The notes beneath the pieces were generated by a model that was not told the DNA's origin, did no database searches, and was given only the letters and a program-made list of their open reading frames with translations. Below are positions 11,025 through 23,481 of a stretch of 64,000 bases of DNA, in pieces. Within the stretch, counting starts at the first letter, position 1, and each line of letters opens with the position of its first letter. A program made the position numbers and the translations under genes. The stretch covers positions 125,703,043-125,767,042 of the forward strand of contig CM043960.1 in the NCBI GenBank assembly GCA_014529385.2. The letters run 5' to 3'. This DNA is from Adiantum capillus-veneris (lineage: Eukaryota > Streptophyta > Polypodiopsida > Polypodiales > Pteridaceae).

Positions 11025-11036
11025 TGGTATGAGAGC
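11025..11036 (+). promoter_or_regulatory. Copia-2 primer binding site
   Basis: TGGTATGAGAGC two bases after the LTR; one mismatch from the plant initiator-Met site TGGTATCAGAGC. Confidence 0.85.
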
Positions 11037-11082
11037 AAGGTTTGCTCGTAGCTAAATTATCTCAAGGAAAGAATTCCTTGAA

Positions 11083-11838
11083 TTGAGTGGAGTTATGGCG
11101 GAGGAAGGGAAGCTCAAGATTGAGAAGTTCAACGGCAAAAACTACCAACATTGGAAGATGCAGATTGAAGACTATCTCTACCAGAAGGACCTCTATTTGC
11201 CACTAGGCGGTCTTGCAAAGAAGCCCGCAACAATGGCAGATGAAGCATGGATTGTCCTTGATCGAAAGGCACTGGGAACAATCCGGTTAAGCTTGGCGTC
11301 AACGGTGGCCTTCAATGTTTCGGAGATGAAGACCACGGAGGACTTGATGAAGTCACTTGACGACTTCTACGAGAAACCATCGGCATCCAATAAGGTATTT
11401 CTTATGAAGCGCTTGTTCAATCTAAAGATGGCAGAGAATGGTTCAGTTGCAGAACACCTAAATGACTTTAACACAAACACAAGTAAACTTCGATCAATGA
11501 AAATCAATTTCGATGAGGAAGTGCGAGCTCTCCTTATACTATCATCTCTACCGAATAGTTGGGACAGCCTTGTGATGGCTGTAAGTAATTCTATCTCTGG
11601 CACAAATACTCTTAAGTTTGATGATGTTGTGGGTGTTCTACTAAGCGAGGAAATGCGAAGGAGAAGCACAGGAGAATCATCAAGTGCTGCACTATCAGTG
11701 AAAACAAGAGGAAGGCTTAAGGAGAGGTTCAAAAACCAAAAGGGTCGTGATCGCTCAAGGCGGAGCAAGTCACGCACAAAGTCAATTCTTGAATGTTGGA
11801 ACTGCGGCAAGAAGGGCCACGTCAAGAAGGATTGCTGA
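11083..11838 (+). pseudogene. Copia-2 gag
   Basis: About 250 residues of copia Gag. The first good ATG is at 11095 (MAEEGKLKIEKFNGKNY). The product has the copia N-terminal segment, the UBN2-type core (LNDFNTNTSKLRSMKINFDE, LLILSSLPNSWD) and a basic tract. A CX2CX4HX4C knuckle (11794-11835, CWNCGKKGHVKKDC) follows. TGA at 11836-11838 directly follows the last knuckle Cys, in the same frame as the downstream protease and pol. A CGA-to-TGA transition would explain the stop. Gag itself is otherwise full length. Confidence 0.9.
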
Positions 11839-14800
11839 TCCAAGAAGAAGAAGGAGACAGAGTCTCAAGACAACAAGCCAACATCGGAGGCACATGTGGC
11901 AGGTAAAGTAGAGCAAGATGCTCTAATTCTCTCATTAGACAATGTGTCTAATTCCTGGATAGTAGATTCCGGGGCTTCATTCCATGCGACACCACACAAG
12001 CAACACTTCCAAGACTACACCAAAGGTAATTTTGGGTATGTATACTTGGGAGATGATGAAGCTTGTGAGATTGTCGGCAAAGGTACAATTTCTCTCAAAA
12101 CTGCTAACGGAAATGATTGGAAGCTTAAAGATGTTAGGCATGTTCCTTCTCTTCGAAAAAATTTGATCTCTACTGGACAATTGGACGATGAAGGTCACAA
12201 CATTGCATTCGGAAACAAACGGTGGAAGATCTCAAAGGGATCTTTGGTGGTTTCCAAGGGTGAAAAAGTCGATACACTTTACTTATGTACTGTTAGCACG
12301 CAACCTTCAGCTTGTGCAGCAACTACAGAAGTTGACAGTGCGGTGTGGCACTACCCACTTGGGCATATGAGTGCCAAAGGAATGCAAATCCTTCAAACAA
12401 AGAAGCTTCTACCACGTTTGAAAGAAGTGGACTTAGAGTTCTGTGAAGATTGTGTTTATGGTAAACAAAAGAGGGTAAAATTTCATAAATCAGGAAATGA
12501 AAGAAAAAATAAAAAACTTGAGTTGGTTCATTCTAATGTTTGGGGTCCTGCAAGTACACCATCACTTGGTGGCTCATTGTACTATGTAACATTCATAGAC
12601 GATGCGACTAGAAAAACATGGGTTTATGTCATGAAGAATAAATCCGATGTATTTTCCATATTTCAAAGGTGGAAAGCCTTTGTGGAGAATGAAACAGGTA
12701 CTAAGGTTAAATGCCTCAGATCCGACAATGGAGGCGAATATTGCAGCCAAGCTTTTGAAAGCTTTTGTGCTAGCAATGGAATTCGGAGGCAAAGGACAAC
12801 CCCAAGGACACCTCAACAAAATGGGATTTCGAAAAGGATGAACAGGACAATCATGGAACGAGCACGAAGCATGCGGCTACATGCAAGCCTACCGCTTGAG
12901 CTTTGGGCGGAAGCTGTAAGTACGTCTGTGTACTTAATCAATCGGTCACCCTCAACGGCATTGGATGGGGGAGTTCCAGAAGAGGCATGGACAGGTAAAC
13001 TGATGAATTATGCATTTCTCAAAGTGTTTGGGTGTGAGGCTTTCATGCACATAGATAGAAGCCTAAGATCAAAGTTAGATGCAAAGTCCAAAAACTGTTT
13101 CTTCATTGGCTATGGAGAAGGAGACTTTGGGTATCGCCTATGGAATCCTGAAGATGGTAAAATCTTAAGGAGTAGGGATGTAATTTTTAACGAACAAAAT
13201 ATGTACAAAGATTACTTAGAAAGAAAACAAACAAAAGAAACAGGTGATGAGTACATGGAGCTTGAGGACGGTGAAAACTCAAGGACTGCAAACGGTGACA
13301 ATGTGCAACAACGTCAACCAAATGAGGAGCCTCAACCTATTCCCCGAAGATCTACAAGAGCAAGTAGACCTCCAGAAAGGTTTGTTCCTTCCTTCAACCA
13401 TCTCTTGATCTCAGATTCTAGAGAGCCGGAATCATATGAAGAAGCTATGCAACATGAATCCAAAGAAGAATGGACGAAGAGCATGCAAGTGGAGATGGAC
13501 TCACTACATCGCAACCAAACATGGGAGTTGGTTGAGCTGCATAAAGGTAAGCGGGCACTTCAAAACAAATGGGTGTACAAGCTAAAGGAAGAAGAAGGTG
13601 GGAAGAAAAGGTACAAGTCTAAGCTTGTGGTAAAAGGTTTTTCTCAAAAGAAAGGTATTGACTTCAATGAAATATTTTCTCCTGTTGTAAAAATGAACTC
13701 AATTAGGCTTGTCTTAAGCCTTGTGGCTGCTCATGATCTAAATCTCAAGCAAATGGATGTAAATACGGCATTCCCTCACGGTGACTTAGAGGAGGAAATC
13801 TACATGCTTCAACCAAAGGGGTATGAAGTAAAAGGTAAGGAGAAAATGGTTTGCAGATTAAAGAAGAGCTTGTATGGTTTAAAGCAAGCATCAAGACAAT
13901 GGTACTTGAAGTTTGATCGATGGATGTTGGATCATGGATTCACAAGATGCAACTCGGATCACTGCGTCTACACGAAGAATTTGGGAGATGGGAAATTCAT
14001 CATCCTAATGTTGTATGTTGATGACATGTTGATCGCAAGTGCTAACATGCCTGACATCAAAGACCTAAAAGAGGAGCTGTCCAAATCTTTTTCAATGAAA
14101 GATTTAGGTGCTGCAAAGAGGATACTTGGTATGAAAATATCAAGGGACAGGACGAAGAAGACAATAAAGCTATCTCAAGAAGATTACATCAAGAAGGTAC
14201 TAGAAAGGTTTGCAATGCAAAATGCAAAACCAGTTTCTACACCTTTGGCTGGTCATTTTAAACTAACGAAGGATATGTGTCCAAAGACACAAGAGGAGCT
14301 AGCCTATATGTTTAAAGTTCCATATGCTGCAGCGGTAGGTTCTCTAATGTATGCTATGGTCCGGACAAGGCCAGACATTGCACATGCAGTGGGAGTTGTG
14401 AGTAGGTTCATGGACAACCCAGGTAAAGAGCATTGGCAAGCTGTGAAGTGGATACTTAGGTATCTAAAAGGGACAACAACAAATGCTTTGTATTTTGGAG
14501 GAACTGATATTTTTCTAGAAGGGTATGCTAATGCGGATATGGCAGGTGACAAAGATACTCGAAGGAGCACTACTGGCTATGTGTTCACGGTTGGAGGCAC
14601 AGCAGTAAGATGGGCTTCAAAGCTGCAGAAAGTGGTTTCACTTTCTACCACGGAAGCAGAGTATGTAGCAATGACGGAGGCAAGCAAATAAATTATGTGG
14701 CTTCACAGATTCTTAGAAGAGCTTGGATTCAAACAAGACAATTGTGTCTTGTACAGTGATAGCCAAAGCGCTATCCATCTTGCAAAGAACTCAGCCTTTC

Positions 14801-14976
14801 ATTCAAGGACAAAGCACATTGAGGTGAGATATCACTTCATACGCACTCTTTTGGAAGAGGGACAACTAAAGCTAGGAAAGGTGCATACAAGTGAAAATCC
14901 TGCAGACATGTTTACAAAGGTGGTCAACAAGGAGAAGTTGAGCTTTTGCTCATCTTCAATCGGCATTCAAGGATAA
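11839..14976 (+). pseudogene. Copia-2 pol: protease, integrase, reverse transcriptase, RNase H
   Basis: The same frame as gag continues: protease VDSGASFHATPH with an intact Asp-Ser-Gly (11965-11976), GAG-pre-integrase (LGHMSAKGM), integrase, reverse transcriptase (YVDDMLIAS, intact) and RNase H. In integrase the first catalytic Asp is Asn (AAT, 12535-12537), the second is kept (GAC, 12724-12726), and the Glu is Lys (AAA, 12832-12834). In RNase H the usual Thr-Asp-Ala-Asp reads Ala-Asn-Ala-Asp (Asn at 14530-14532). TAA at 14689-14691 interrupts RNase H, which ends near 14974. Autonomous integration is very unlikely. Confidence 0.92.
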
Positions 14977-15023
14977 GAAGCCAGAATGGAAAGCAGTCAC
15001 AAGTTTGGTTTGGAGATCAGTCT

Positions 15024-15036
15024 CCAAGTGGGAGAT
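15024..15036 (+). promoter_or_regulatory. Copia-2 polypurine tract
   Basis: CCAAGTGGGAGAT abuts the 3' LTR and matches the usual AAGTGGGAG plant copia primer. Confidence 0.85.
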
Positions 15037-15789
15037 TGTTAAGTATGGAGCCTGATTTACCCTTGTAATTTTCTGTGGTAAAAGCGCACATTTGTAAGGC
15101 CCCCATTATGAGGAGAAGCCATCGTGCGTGAAGGAAAATCACTCACCGGAAACCAAAATTTTCGCGGACAAGAATCAGGGACAACTTTAAAGGCCTCGGG
15201 GGCGAAGGCCCCCGAGACTTTTTTTTTGCTGGAATATTATGGCCGGACGGCGGCCGGAAAGTGGTCGAAAAACAACCGATCGGTTGGCCGGTGGCCGGAA
15301 GTCAATGGCCGATGGCCGGTGGCCGAATTCAATGGCCGGTGGCCGAATTCAAAAGCGGACTTGTCTTCTCAAGGGCGTCCACACATGGGTGGATTGGAGG
15401 GTCCGATTTGGACTTATTCGCACAAGGGCGGCTACACATGGCTGTCTCTCATAAGAGAGGGCAGCCCTTTTGGCCTATAAAAGGAGGCCATTTCTACACA
15501 CATTTCATAGTGTGAAGTTGATGCAACAAGGTGAGTGTGAGGTGGTGAGAGTGAAGCAAGGCGGGAGCTCCATTAAGGGTATAATCCCTTTGTAAACTAC
15601 TTCTTGTTTTGAAGTACTAAAGCCATTGAGTGGCTGCTTTCCCGTGGACGTAGCCCACATTGGGTGAACCACGTATATCGTGTGTACTCTCTCTCTCTCT
15701 CTCTTCTATAATCTCATGTATATAAATCTGTCTCTCTCCATTAAGTAATCTACTCAATTATCTATTTAGCTACGTCTTATTTCCGAACA
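15037..15789 (+). repeat. Copia-2 3' LTR
   Basis: 753 bp. It starts TGTTAAGTATGG and ends TTCCGAACA, with the TATA box at 15476. It differs from the 5' LTR by many scattered changes such as CGTACA/CGCACA and TCAGGGG/TCGGGGG, mostly transitions. Confidence 0.95.
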
Positions 15790-15962
15790 GCTCTAACGTG
15801 ATCATCCAAGTTTTTTAGCTTTCCCAAGTTTTCACATCTCAAACTCCTTACATAGGCAAGAAAAAAGGGGTTCTGCAAAGGGACTGGTGGCATTGCTTGC
15901 TGCTAGAGTGATCATGGCAATGGTCATGCAAGGCGGGTCTTCCATTGAGTGTTTGGGAAAAA
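15790..15962 (+). repeat. Dispersed repeat copy A, right part
   Basis: It resumes with GCTCTAACGTGATCATCCAA and runs to GTGTTTGGGAAAAAT, matching 28017-28077 (B) and 33147-33312 (C). A GAGATA/GA tract (15963-16030) follows and abuts the gypsy 3' LTR. Confidence 0.85.
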
Positions 15963-15969
15963 TAGAGAT

Positions 15970-16030
<61 letters not shown>

Positions 16031-16034
<4 letters not shown>

Positions 16035-16515
16035 ATTGGAGCTGATCTCTTGAGACAGCTAATTCTAGTGTTGGAAGATTTCAGCTACTAGTGTAGGAAG
16101 ATTTCAGACAGCAGACTGGACAGGAATCAGAGACTAGACTAGAATTTGGATACTAAAATAAGAATCAGACTTATGTACTGGAATTAAGGTTCACATTTAG
16201 ATTCAGATTCAGAAGACTGGACGAGAAGTAAGTATACCTGAAATATATGTCATGATTGGGATTACAGATCAAGATTACAACGAACATGATTTACAGAGAG
16301 AAAGTACAGCCGACAATACTGCCAATGATTCTCAAGTACAAGTATAGCCAAGGCACTAACCCAAATGATAATAATTGCCAACCCGATTACAATGTAATGG
16401 GCCCTATTTATACACTTCGGGTTTACTGTAGTATTTACCTTAGTAACTACTAAGTAATTCGTTGCCCATCTTCTAAGAAGACGTTCCCGCATAGTGAACT
16501 ATCCAGTTGTCTACA
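16031..16515 (-). repeat. Gypsy-1 3' LTR
   Basis: On the minus strand it starts TGTAGACAACTGGATAG and ends CTCCAATTCCA. TATAAATAG lies at 16412-16404. The half nearest the gypsy polypurine tract (16256-16505) appears identical to the other LTR. The other half differs by about 11 substitutions and a 12 bp indel. Confidence 0.92.
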
Positions 16516-16532
16516 TCCTTCCCTTCTTTCTT
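16516..16532 (-). promoter_or_regulatory. Gypsy-1 polypurine tract
   Basis: On the minus strand AAGAAAGAAGGGAAGGA directly precedes the 3' LTR start TGTAGAC. This fixes the LTR edge. Confidence 0.8.
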
Positions 16533-16826
16533 GAATTTTGGCAAGATTCCAAAATTTCTAAAAAATTTCCCTATCTGATTCTGATGTGAGACTGAAAAAT
16601 CCATCGTCTGGTTCTGATGTTGGGAATCTGGCTTGACCACTGATAGAATGGCCATACAAAGATTGCGAGTAGGCAGCTGAAAAGGCCAAGGATTGCGAGA
16701 GGCAGCTAAAAAGGCCAAGGTGGAGCTCTCACTAGGCCAAGGTGGAGTTGTCATCAAGCCAAGGTAGAGTTGTCATCTCCACCTGCCCGCTGAGGAGAAA
16801 AGTCGCCACTGACTTCTGAGATGGAA

Positions 16827-19800
16827 CTACCCAGTATCCTTCCATTGGACCATCTTCCGTTTGCCCTTTGACCTAGACGGTGCCTGAGAAGTTCCAGTAC
16901 CAGCATTCTCCTTTTGAATCAGTCGGTAAATGGCCTCCTGATCAAGCTGATTCCACCGGTCGGTGGTCATCTCTACTTCATAAGGCGTGAGGGAATGATA
17001 GGTTTCGGTGTCAGGATCATAGAGCGTACGCCTGCCTTTGCTATGTCTGGTTCTGGCAAGCTTATGACAATGCGAAGCAGTATGGATCCATCCTTCTGGA
17101 AGAGGCTGATTAGTTTTGACTCGAGCTTCGAAAAGAATCTCAGCCATCTCCCTGTACTGTGGTGCCAGACTCGGCTTTGCTGCAATGTCTTTTTCAGGCA
17201 ATTTAGAAGATTCGACCGTAAGTTGTAGCAACTGATTAGTAATCCTGGTCATTCCTCTGACTTGAATCTTCCACTGGCCCATACACAGCTGGATCCTATG
17301 CATCTTCTCTTTCAGTGCCTGAATATCATTGATCTGGAGAGCATCATTGAACAACGTCTACCAAGTCTTCCATTCCACAGTCGATCTCTCATACCAATCC
17401 TGAAGCTCATCAGTGATTTTGAAGTATGTGAGGCGACAACTGGTTATGGATGTTGAGGATACAGTGCTGGAAAGAATCTTGGTAGCTCTGTTTCTCTTGC
17501 TGGAACAACATACAAGACAATTGGAGAATCAGACACAAATTCTAAGAAATTGAGAACAGCCTGGTTCTCTTGTTGCATCATCTTTCTGGTGATTCTCACT
17601 AGCTGGAACAATGTTCGGAGAGCAGTTGCCTGTGCTTTGACTGACATTCTCGTCTGAGGTCCTTTGCTAGTGGCTGTCTGGTCCTCAAGAATGGCTTTGA
17701 CTCTCTGATCCAAAACACCTCTGGCAGTTTGCATTTGCACCAAAACTACCTTGAGTTGTACCCTAACATCCTTCATACATCGGTAAGTTGGTTTGTTACC
17801 CAGCAGAAGTTCTAGCTCCAAGGCAAGGGAGCGACAATCTGCAGTAGACTGCCTTTGCCAGTGCGGGTTTGCCACTCTTTCATTAGCATTGAGTATCCAT
17901 TCATAAACTCGTTCCAGCACCTGGACTGTACTGGGATGCGCAAGTAGACGACAAGCTTCTTTATCATGGAAAGCTACTGATTTCCAATGTTCTACCATTT
18001 TCCTGGCTCCCATATATAGCCTTTGAAATATTTCCAAGTCACACAAGAGATCATCATCCTCTAGATACTGTCTGGTTATGGAGGCCTGTTGATGTCTCAA
18101 TTGCCTATTCAGGGTAATGAGCTGCAGTGAATGTTGATGATCAACAACTGGTCCCTAATCTTGCACTTTCATTTTCCCTTTAGCATCTCTGCTGAGATGG
18201 GACTGATCAGTTGGCTGATTCCCAGTGTGACTGGGCTGCAGCTCTTCAGTCTGCTGGTTACCCAACTGGTGCCCTTCATCCTGTCCTACATGCTGGCCCT
18301 CATTCTGGCCTGGCTGGTCTGGCTGTGATTGGCCTCCTTCATTTGGCCCTGTCCCTTTGGCCCTGTCCCAGCAGTACCAGGTCCTGGAGGTGGAGATGGT
18401 GGTGGGGCATCATCATCATCCTTTGTATGCCCTGCTTTCTGATCATCCTCCTCTTGATCAACTTCATCTTCCTGGTATTCTTCTTCCTCATCCGGAGAAG
18501 TCTACTGCTCAATATAATCTAATACAGCTTGATTCATCATAGCATTATTATACTCAGTCACCTTGTCCTGCAAATCACTCTGCATACTTTCCATCAAGGA
18601 CTTTAAATTCTCTAAATTGAAAACAACATTGCCTGATGGATTTAGAATTTCAGACAAGCTGCTATAGATGTATCTTTCAGTTAGAGAGGCCTTCAGAGCT
18701 GTATGGCGCATTAACAGGTTTTTGAATTCTGCCCACTTCATCTTGAGCATTGTTTCAGCCCGCTCTGCAACTCTCAGTGCTTCATTTCGTTGATTTTTGA
18801 TGATCATTATTTCAGATTCAGCCTTAGCTAACTTTTTGTTTAACAACTCATTAGTCCTTTCTGAATGAGCTTCCAGTACCCTGTGTTGTATGTTCTGCTC
18901 TTCCCGGGCTTTCTGGAGCTTTTCAATCTGATCTTGTGCCTCTGTCAAGTCAGCTTTAAGCTTTTTCACTTCATCTTCTGATCCAGCAGTCTCCATTAGT
19001 TGTCCCATACAACTGACAATGGTATTCCAAGAAAACTGTATGAGGACTGAACATCTGTCTTTGACTGTGGTTGTGGATCAGAATTAGTAGGCTCATATAT
19101 TGCCACTGGAGCTATGTAGGGTAAAGTTGCATAATCAGCTTTGCTTATCAGAAGATGCCTTTCAATTGTTTAGTCTGCATTTGCTGTAACTTGTCCTGTT
19201 TTACTAGTTGCAGAATGTTTCTAGTATTTGGAGTAGGAACTCCTCCTGGCAGAGTCGAGGAAGCTGGACCTTTCCCTTTGTCTAGTTGGCTCTTGCCTTT
19301 GTCCCCTGACGGTTCTGCTATCTTCTTAGAAGTGGCTGGCTTGGCCTGATCTTTCCTAGAACCAGTAGCAACTGTACTTTTTGCCTATTGACTGGTTAGG
19401 CACAGTCTTCTAAGCAGATTGCTGCTCTGTCTGGCTCACTATAGCTTTCTCAATGTTTACCGTCTTGACCTGGCTTTCTATCTGCTTCAAAAACTCACTG
19501 CTCTTTGTCAGTGTAGTCTTTGGCTTCTTTGAACTGCCAGCCTGTTCTGCAATTGCTTTCCTTTTCAGGTCTGTTGAAATAGTTTGGTTGTCCGTTTCTT
19601 CGTCGTTTGAGGACAACTCAATATTCTTCGGCTCAGAAATTGGCTTCTCACTCCAAGCCTTCTTTACCTGCTCATTAACATCTGCAGCAGCAGTAGCCCA
19701 ATACAGGAATTGCCAAACATACCAGGCTTTGAAAACATTTTGAGATTTTAGCTTGGCAGTTTGCTAGAGTACATTGTGTGAGAGAATTTGAAAAAGGTTA

Positions 19801-20670
19801 ATAGGAACCTGTGGATCCAATATCTTGGCCAACAACATAGCAAACAGTTTTTCAGATAAATACGTTGGGTTGTTTTTAAGGCTTACTGCTTCGGCTACAA
19901 ACCTGTAAGCAGTGGAAGCTTCCAATCCTGCTATACTGGAACTCCTTGACCGCTTGCCTTGCGCTTCCGTTTAGCCGCTTCATCCTCCTTCAGAGCTATA
20001 CTTACATGTTGTGAAGTTGCCACATAAGGTTTGGGCTCGTTGGGCATTCTGAATGCAAATGCTATGGCTTCTGATGTCACTCACACCTTCCTACCATTTA
20101 CCCTGGTACTGCCATCTTCAGCGTCGAAAGAATCAAGAACTTGCTTGATGATGTCTGCGTCAAAAGAAATTCTTGTAGCTTGCAACACCACTCTAAGATC
20201 CCAGAGTTGTAGCAGAGTCATTGCTTGGTCAGTGAATACATAACGCTGGACTTTACTGTACGGTATAATGGGAAGGCTTGCCTTTGTAGCAGCAACTATG
20301 GCCTGGGTTTCCTCAAGAGACTCCTGCATCTTCTCTGAGCGTTTCCTTCTACCTATACACTGTGAAGACGATGACGATGAAACAGGCGAAGAAGAAGATG
20401 ACTTACTTGTCATGTCGAATCCGTTTCCTGGTGTCGCTGGCAAGGCTAGCTGACAGTCAACTGTCTCTTCAGAGGTCGAGGTTTGCAGCTGTAGCGAAGA
20501 AACTTCGGAGCTTGGCGATGGCGAATGGTTAACAGGAGGAAAGCGTCGCACAGGGGATTTATGAGAAAAATGCTAACTCTCTTGACTGTTATATGTGTTC
20601 GCACCATAAAAGCTCCACCACTCGCCGTTCCTAGACTTGTGTGCGTCGCTGTTGTCGTGGCAGACATGCA
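16827..20670 (-). pseudogene. Gypsy-1 extra 3' coding region, unknown protein, broken by stops and shifts
   Basis: Sense frames cover ~3.8 kb between integrase and the 3' LTR. In order on the minus strand: a Ser-rich N-terminus and a segment with QRYVFTDQAMTLLQLWDLRV and STRVNGRKV (20551-20081, stop, then VTSEAIAFAFRMPNEPKPY); a helical segment (about 19940-19620); a Lys/Ser-rich tract (19616-19410); a long predicted coiled coil (19008-18502); an acidic and Pro-rich hinge; then helical blocks 18100-17444 and 17354-16827. I translated some gaps and found continuing sense with frame changes, so this was probably one long frame of about 1,200 codons or a few consecutive ones. No signal peptide or membrane segment is obvious. 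The function is unknown. The N-terminal part faintly recalls plant transposon-associated domains, but that is untested. Confidence 0.7.
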
Positions 20671-22488
20671 TCAAACAAGACTACGACCCATCCTTGAAAT
20701 AATTACTACTGGCGTGCCATTTGACCGTTGGGCGCTTAAAAATTGGAAAGTGTGTCCCCAGTGATACTGGACTGATTTCCAGTCTGGCTCTACCATACTG
20801 GTACTGATTCTACGGTTAGCCTGATTTGGATCTGAAGTTGAAACTGGTTGCACATGAAAAAGTCCAAAAATGTCCGATTCTGGTATCTCTTGATCAGGAA
20901 GTTCTAGTTCCTTAGTACCTTGTTCTGGCCCAGTTTCTCTGGTCTCTGAATAATAAAGCTTGATCTTTGCCCCATTATATACTCCTGAAAACAACAGTCC
21001 AGATAAATCTTTCAGTCTGACTGTGCCATTGGAGAAGACCCAGTCTATCTCAAAAGGTCCTGCCCAGGCAATCTTCGGGTTTGGCTTCTTTGGACCCAGT
21101 CTAGACTGATATAGAAGCACTAAGTCTCCTTTCTGGAATTCTCGAACTTTAATTCGGCGATCATGCTAGTGCTTCCTTCGTTGTTGAACAATTTCTTGTT
21201 CCAACATAGCCCTTTGCCCGAGTTCATCTAATTGCATCAGTTCATCTAGCCTCTTTTTAAGATTATGGTTGAAGTCTAAGCCATACTTCACAACCATTCT
21301 CAGACTGGGGATCACAAACTCCATAGGAACCACACCTTCAGTACCATACACCATTCTGAATGGTGTCATTCCAATAGTTACCTTATAAGCTATCCTATAA
21401 GTCCATAGAGCAGTCTGAAGTTTCAAATCCCACTGGTCTGGTTTCTTTTGCACCACCTTAGTGAGAATAGTCTTTAGTGTCTTGTTGCTACTTTCAGCCT
21501 GTCCACTGCATTTGGGATAGTAAGGAGTAGATTTCCGATGCTTGACTGAAAGCATATCCAATAGGATTTTCATAGTGTCATTGATAAAATGTGTTCCTTG
21601 ATCAGTCACAATCTCTACTAGACATCCATATCGGCAAACAATAATCTCAAATAGAAACCTTGCAGTTGACTTGGCTGTGTTGTCAGGAAGAGACTTAGCT
21701 TCAACCCACTTGGTTACATAACAAGTAGCCATCACCATGTACTTGTTTTTCCTGGGAGTAACCTTCATAAAAGGTCCCATAAAATCTAGTCCCCATTTCA
21801 TGAATACTCCCAGTGGTTGTATTGGCATCAAGGGAGTCATATCTGCAGCTGTTGGTCGACCCATTCTTTGGCATATATCACAAGTTTTACAAAAACTTCT
21901 GACATCAGCAATTAGTGCTTGCCACCACAGACCAGCTTGCAGAATCTTCTTATAGGTTACTTCGTTGGAAAAGTGTCCACCAGATTCACCATTATGCACT
22001 TCTGAAATTACTTGCATTCTTCTTTCCATAGGGACACATCGTCGAAGTATACCATCAACACCTAGTCGATAAAGTAATCCTCCTATGATAGTAAATTTCA
22101 GGCTTTTTATGATCAGAGTTTTCTTCCGATTCTGCTTCCAATCCTCTGGAAAGGCACCTTGGGAAAGGAATTGATAAATATCATACCATTCAGGATCCAC
22201 TGATTCTTCTGCCTCTAATTGAAATAAATCAACATCCACTGGTTCATCTCTCAAGGGTGATTCTGAATATCCTTCCGTACTTCTTGAAAGAAAATCAGCT
22301 CCACAATGGTTTCGGCCAGGCTTATGGAAAATTCTGAATTCCAATTTCATAAGGAACATCATCCATCTTATCAGCCTGCCTTGAATAATGACTTTATTAA
22401 TCAGGAACAGAAGAGCTTGATGGTCTACATAAAAATGAAATAACTTTCCCAACAGGTAATGCCTGAACTTTGTAGCGCTAAAAACCAT
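20671..22488 (-). pseudogene. Gypsy-1 RNase H end and integrase
   Basis: From 22488 the minus strand encodes the end of RNase H (FHFYVDHQALLFL) and the linker (FHKPGRNHCGADFLSR). The HHCC zinc-binding integrase N-terminus follows (GGHFSNEVT ... CKTCDICQ), then the catalytic core. The DDE residues are present: Asp in WGLDFMGP (21786-21784), Asp in VTDQGTHF (21603-21601) and Glu in SGQAESSNKTL (21495-21493). One TAG near 21163 separates this from the C-terminal part (21120-20671), which has the GP-F/Y-like pattern KIAWAGPFEIDWVFSNGTV and continues the protein. No chromodomain follows. Confidence 0.88.
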
Positions 22489-23481
22489 TCCAAGGGCTTC
22501 TCTCTCAGTAGTCGTATAGCCTTGTTCAGCCTGACTGAATCTGCGCGACTAGCAAAATAAACCAGATAGTCTGTTCTTTCATCTGGCTGAGCTAATATTG
22601 CCCCCATTGCCAATCCCGAAGCATCGACATGTACGTGGAAAATGATATCCCAATTTGGCTGCCTAAGGACTGGTTTACTGGTAATGGCTTTTTTCAGATT
22701 CTGAAAACTCTCCTCACATTCAACAGTCCAGTTGAACTTACTGGTCTTCTTTGTAAGCTCATATAGTGGTATTGCTTGAGAAGCAAACTTGTGTATAAAT
22801 CTTCTATAGAAATTCACATAACCCAAGAAAGAACTCAATTCTGAAGAAGTTCTGGGTGCTTTAGCTTGCTGAACACACTGTATTTTGTCATTGGCCATCT
22901 CTATTCCATTGCGGAAAACCACATGTCCCAGTAGCTATCCCTTCCAGACTAGAAAAACAGATTTGAACGGATTCAAACAAATCTGCTTCTCTTGATAGCG
23001 TTTGAAAACCATTTCTAGGAATAGAAGGTGCTGTTCCTCATCTGAATAGACAGTGAAGTCATCCATGAAAATGGCGAGGAACCGATGAAGAAATTCATTA
23101 AACATCTCCATCATACACCGCTGAAAGGTAGCTGGTGCATTGCACAGGCCAAAAGGCATCACCAAATACATGAAAGCTCCCCACTTTGTGATGAAAGTGG
23201 TCTTGGCTCTATCTTCAGGAGCGATAACCATCCATGAAGCTATACATTTCATATCCTGCGATCTCATCAAGCAACATATCAGTAAAAGACAAGGGAAATG
23301 GATCCTTAATAGTTTGGGCATTTAGTTTCCTATAGTCGACACAAACTCTCAATTTTCCATTCTTCTTGGGGACGACGACTATGGGAAATAGCCAATCACT
23401 GCTTGCCACTTCTGTAATGAACCCAGTCTTGAGAAGATTATCAATCTCCTCCTTGACCTTCTTTGCATAGTTCGGGTTCAT
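22425..23481 (-). pseudogene. Gypsy-1 reverse transcriptase and RNase H, frameshifted
   Basis: Three overlapping minus-strand frames make up the RT. 23481-23215 has WLFPIVVVPKKNGKLRVCVD and ends at a frame change in YSFMDGY. 23321-22935 carries ITKWGAFMYLVMPFGLCNAP and the active site FMDD (23069-23058). 22922-22425 has the RT thumb (SSFLGYVNFYRRFIHKFA) and the RNase H start (DIIFHVHVDASGLAMGAIL). It then shifts frame near 22490 into the integrase-bearing frame. Catalytic motifs are kept, but at least two frame changes and one stop prevent a full product. Confidence 0.88.

Larger units (their letters stand above)
10236..15789 (+). mobile_element. Copia-2: nearly intact Ty1/copia element
   Basis: A 5,554 bp element with long LTRs (10236-11022 and 15037-15789), primer site, a single gag-pol frame and a polypurine tract. 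GCTCT at 10231-10235 and 15790-15794 is the target duplication, and the flanks rejoin into one repeat copy matching B and C. The gag-pol frame is continuous from 11083 to about 14973 except for two stops. LTRs differ by many substitutions, mostly transitions, and several indels, so it is older than copia-1. Catalytic residues of integrase and RNase H are substituted. Confidence 0.95.
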
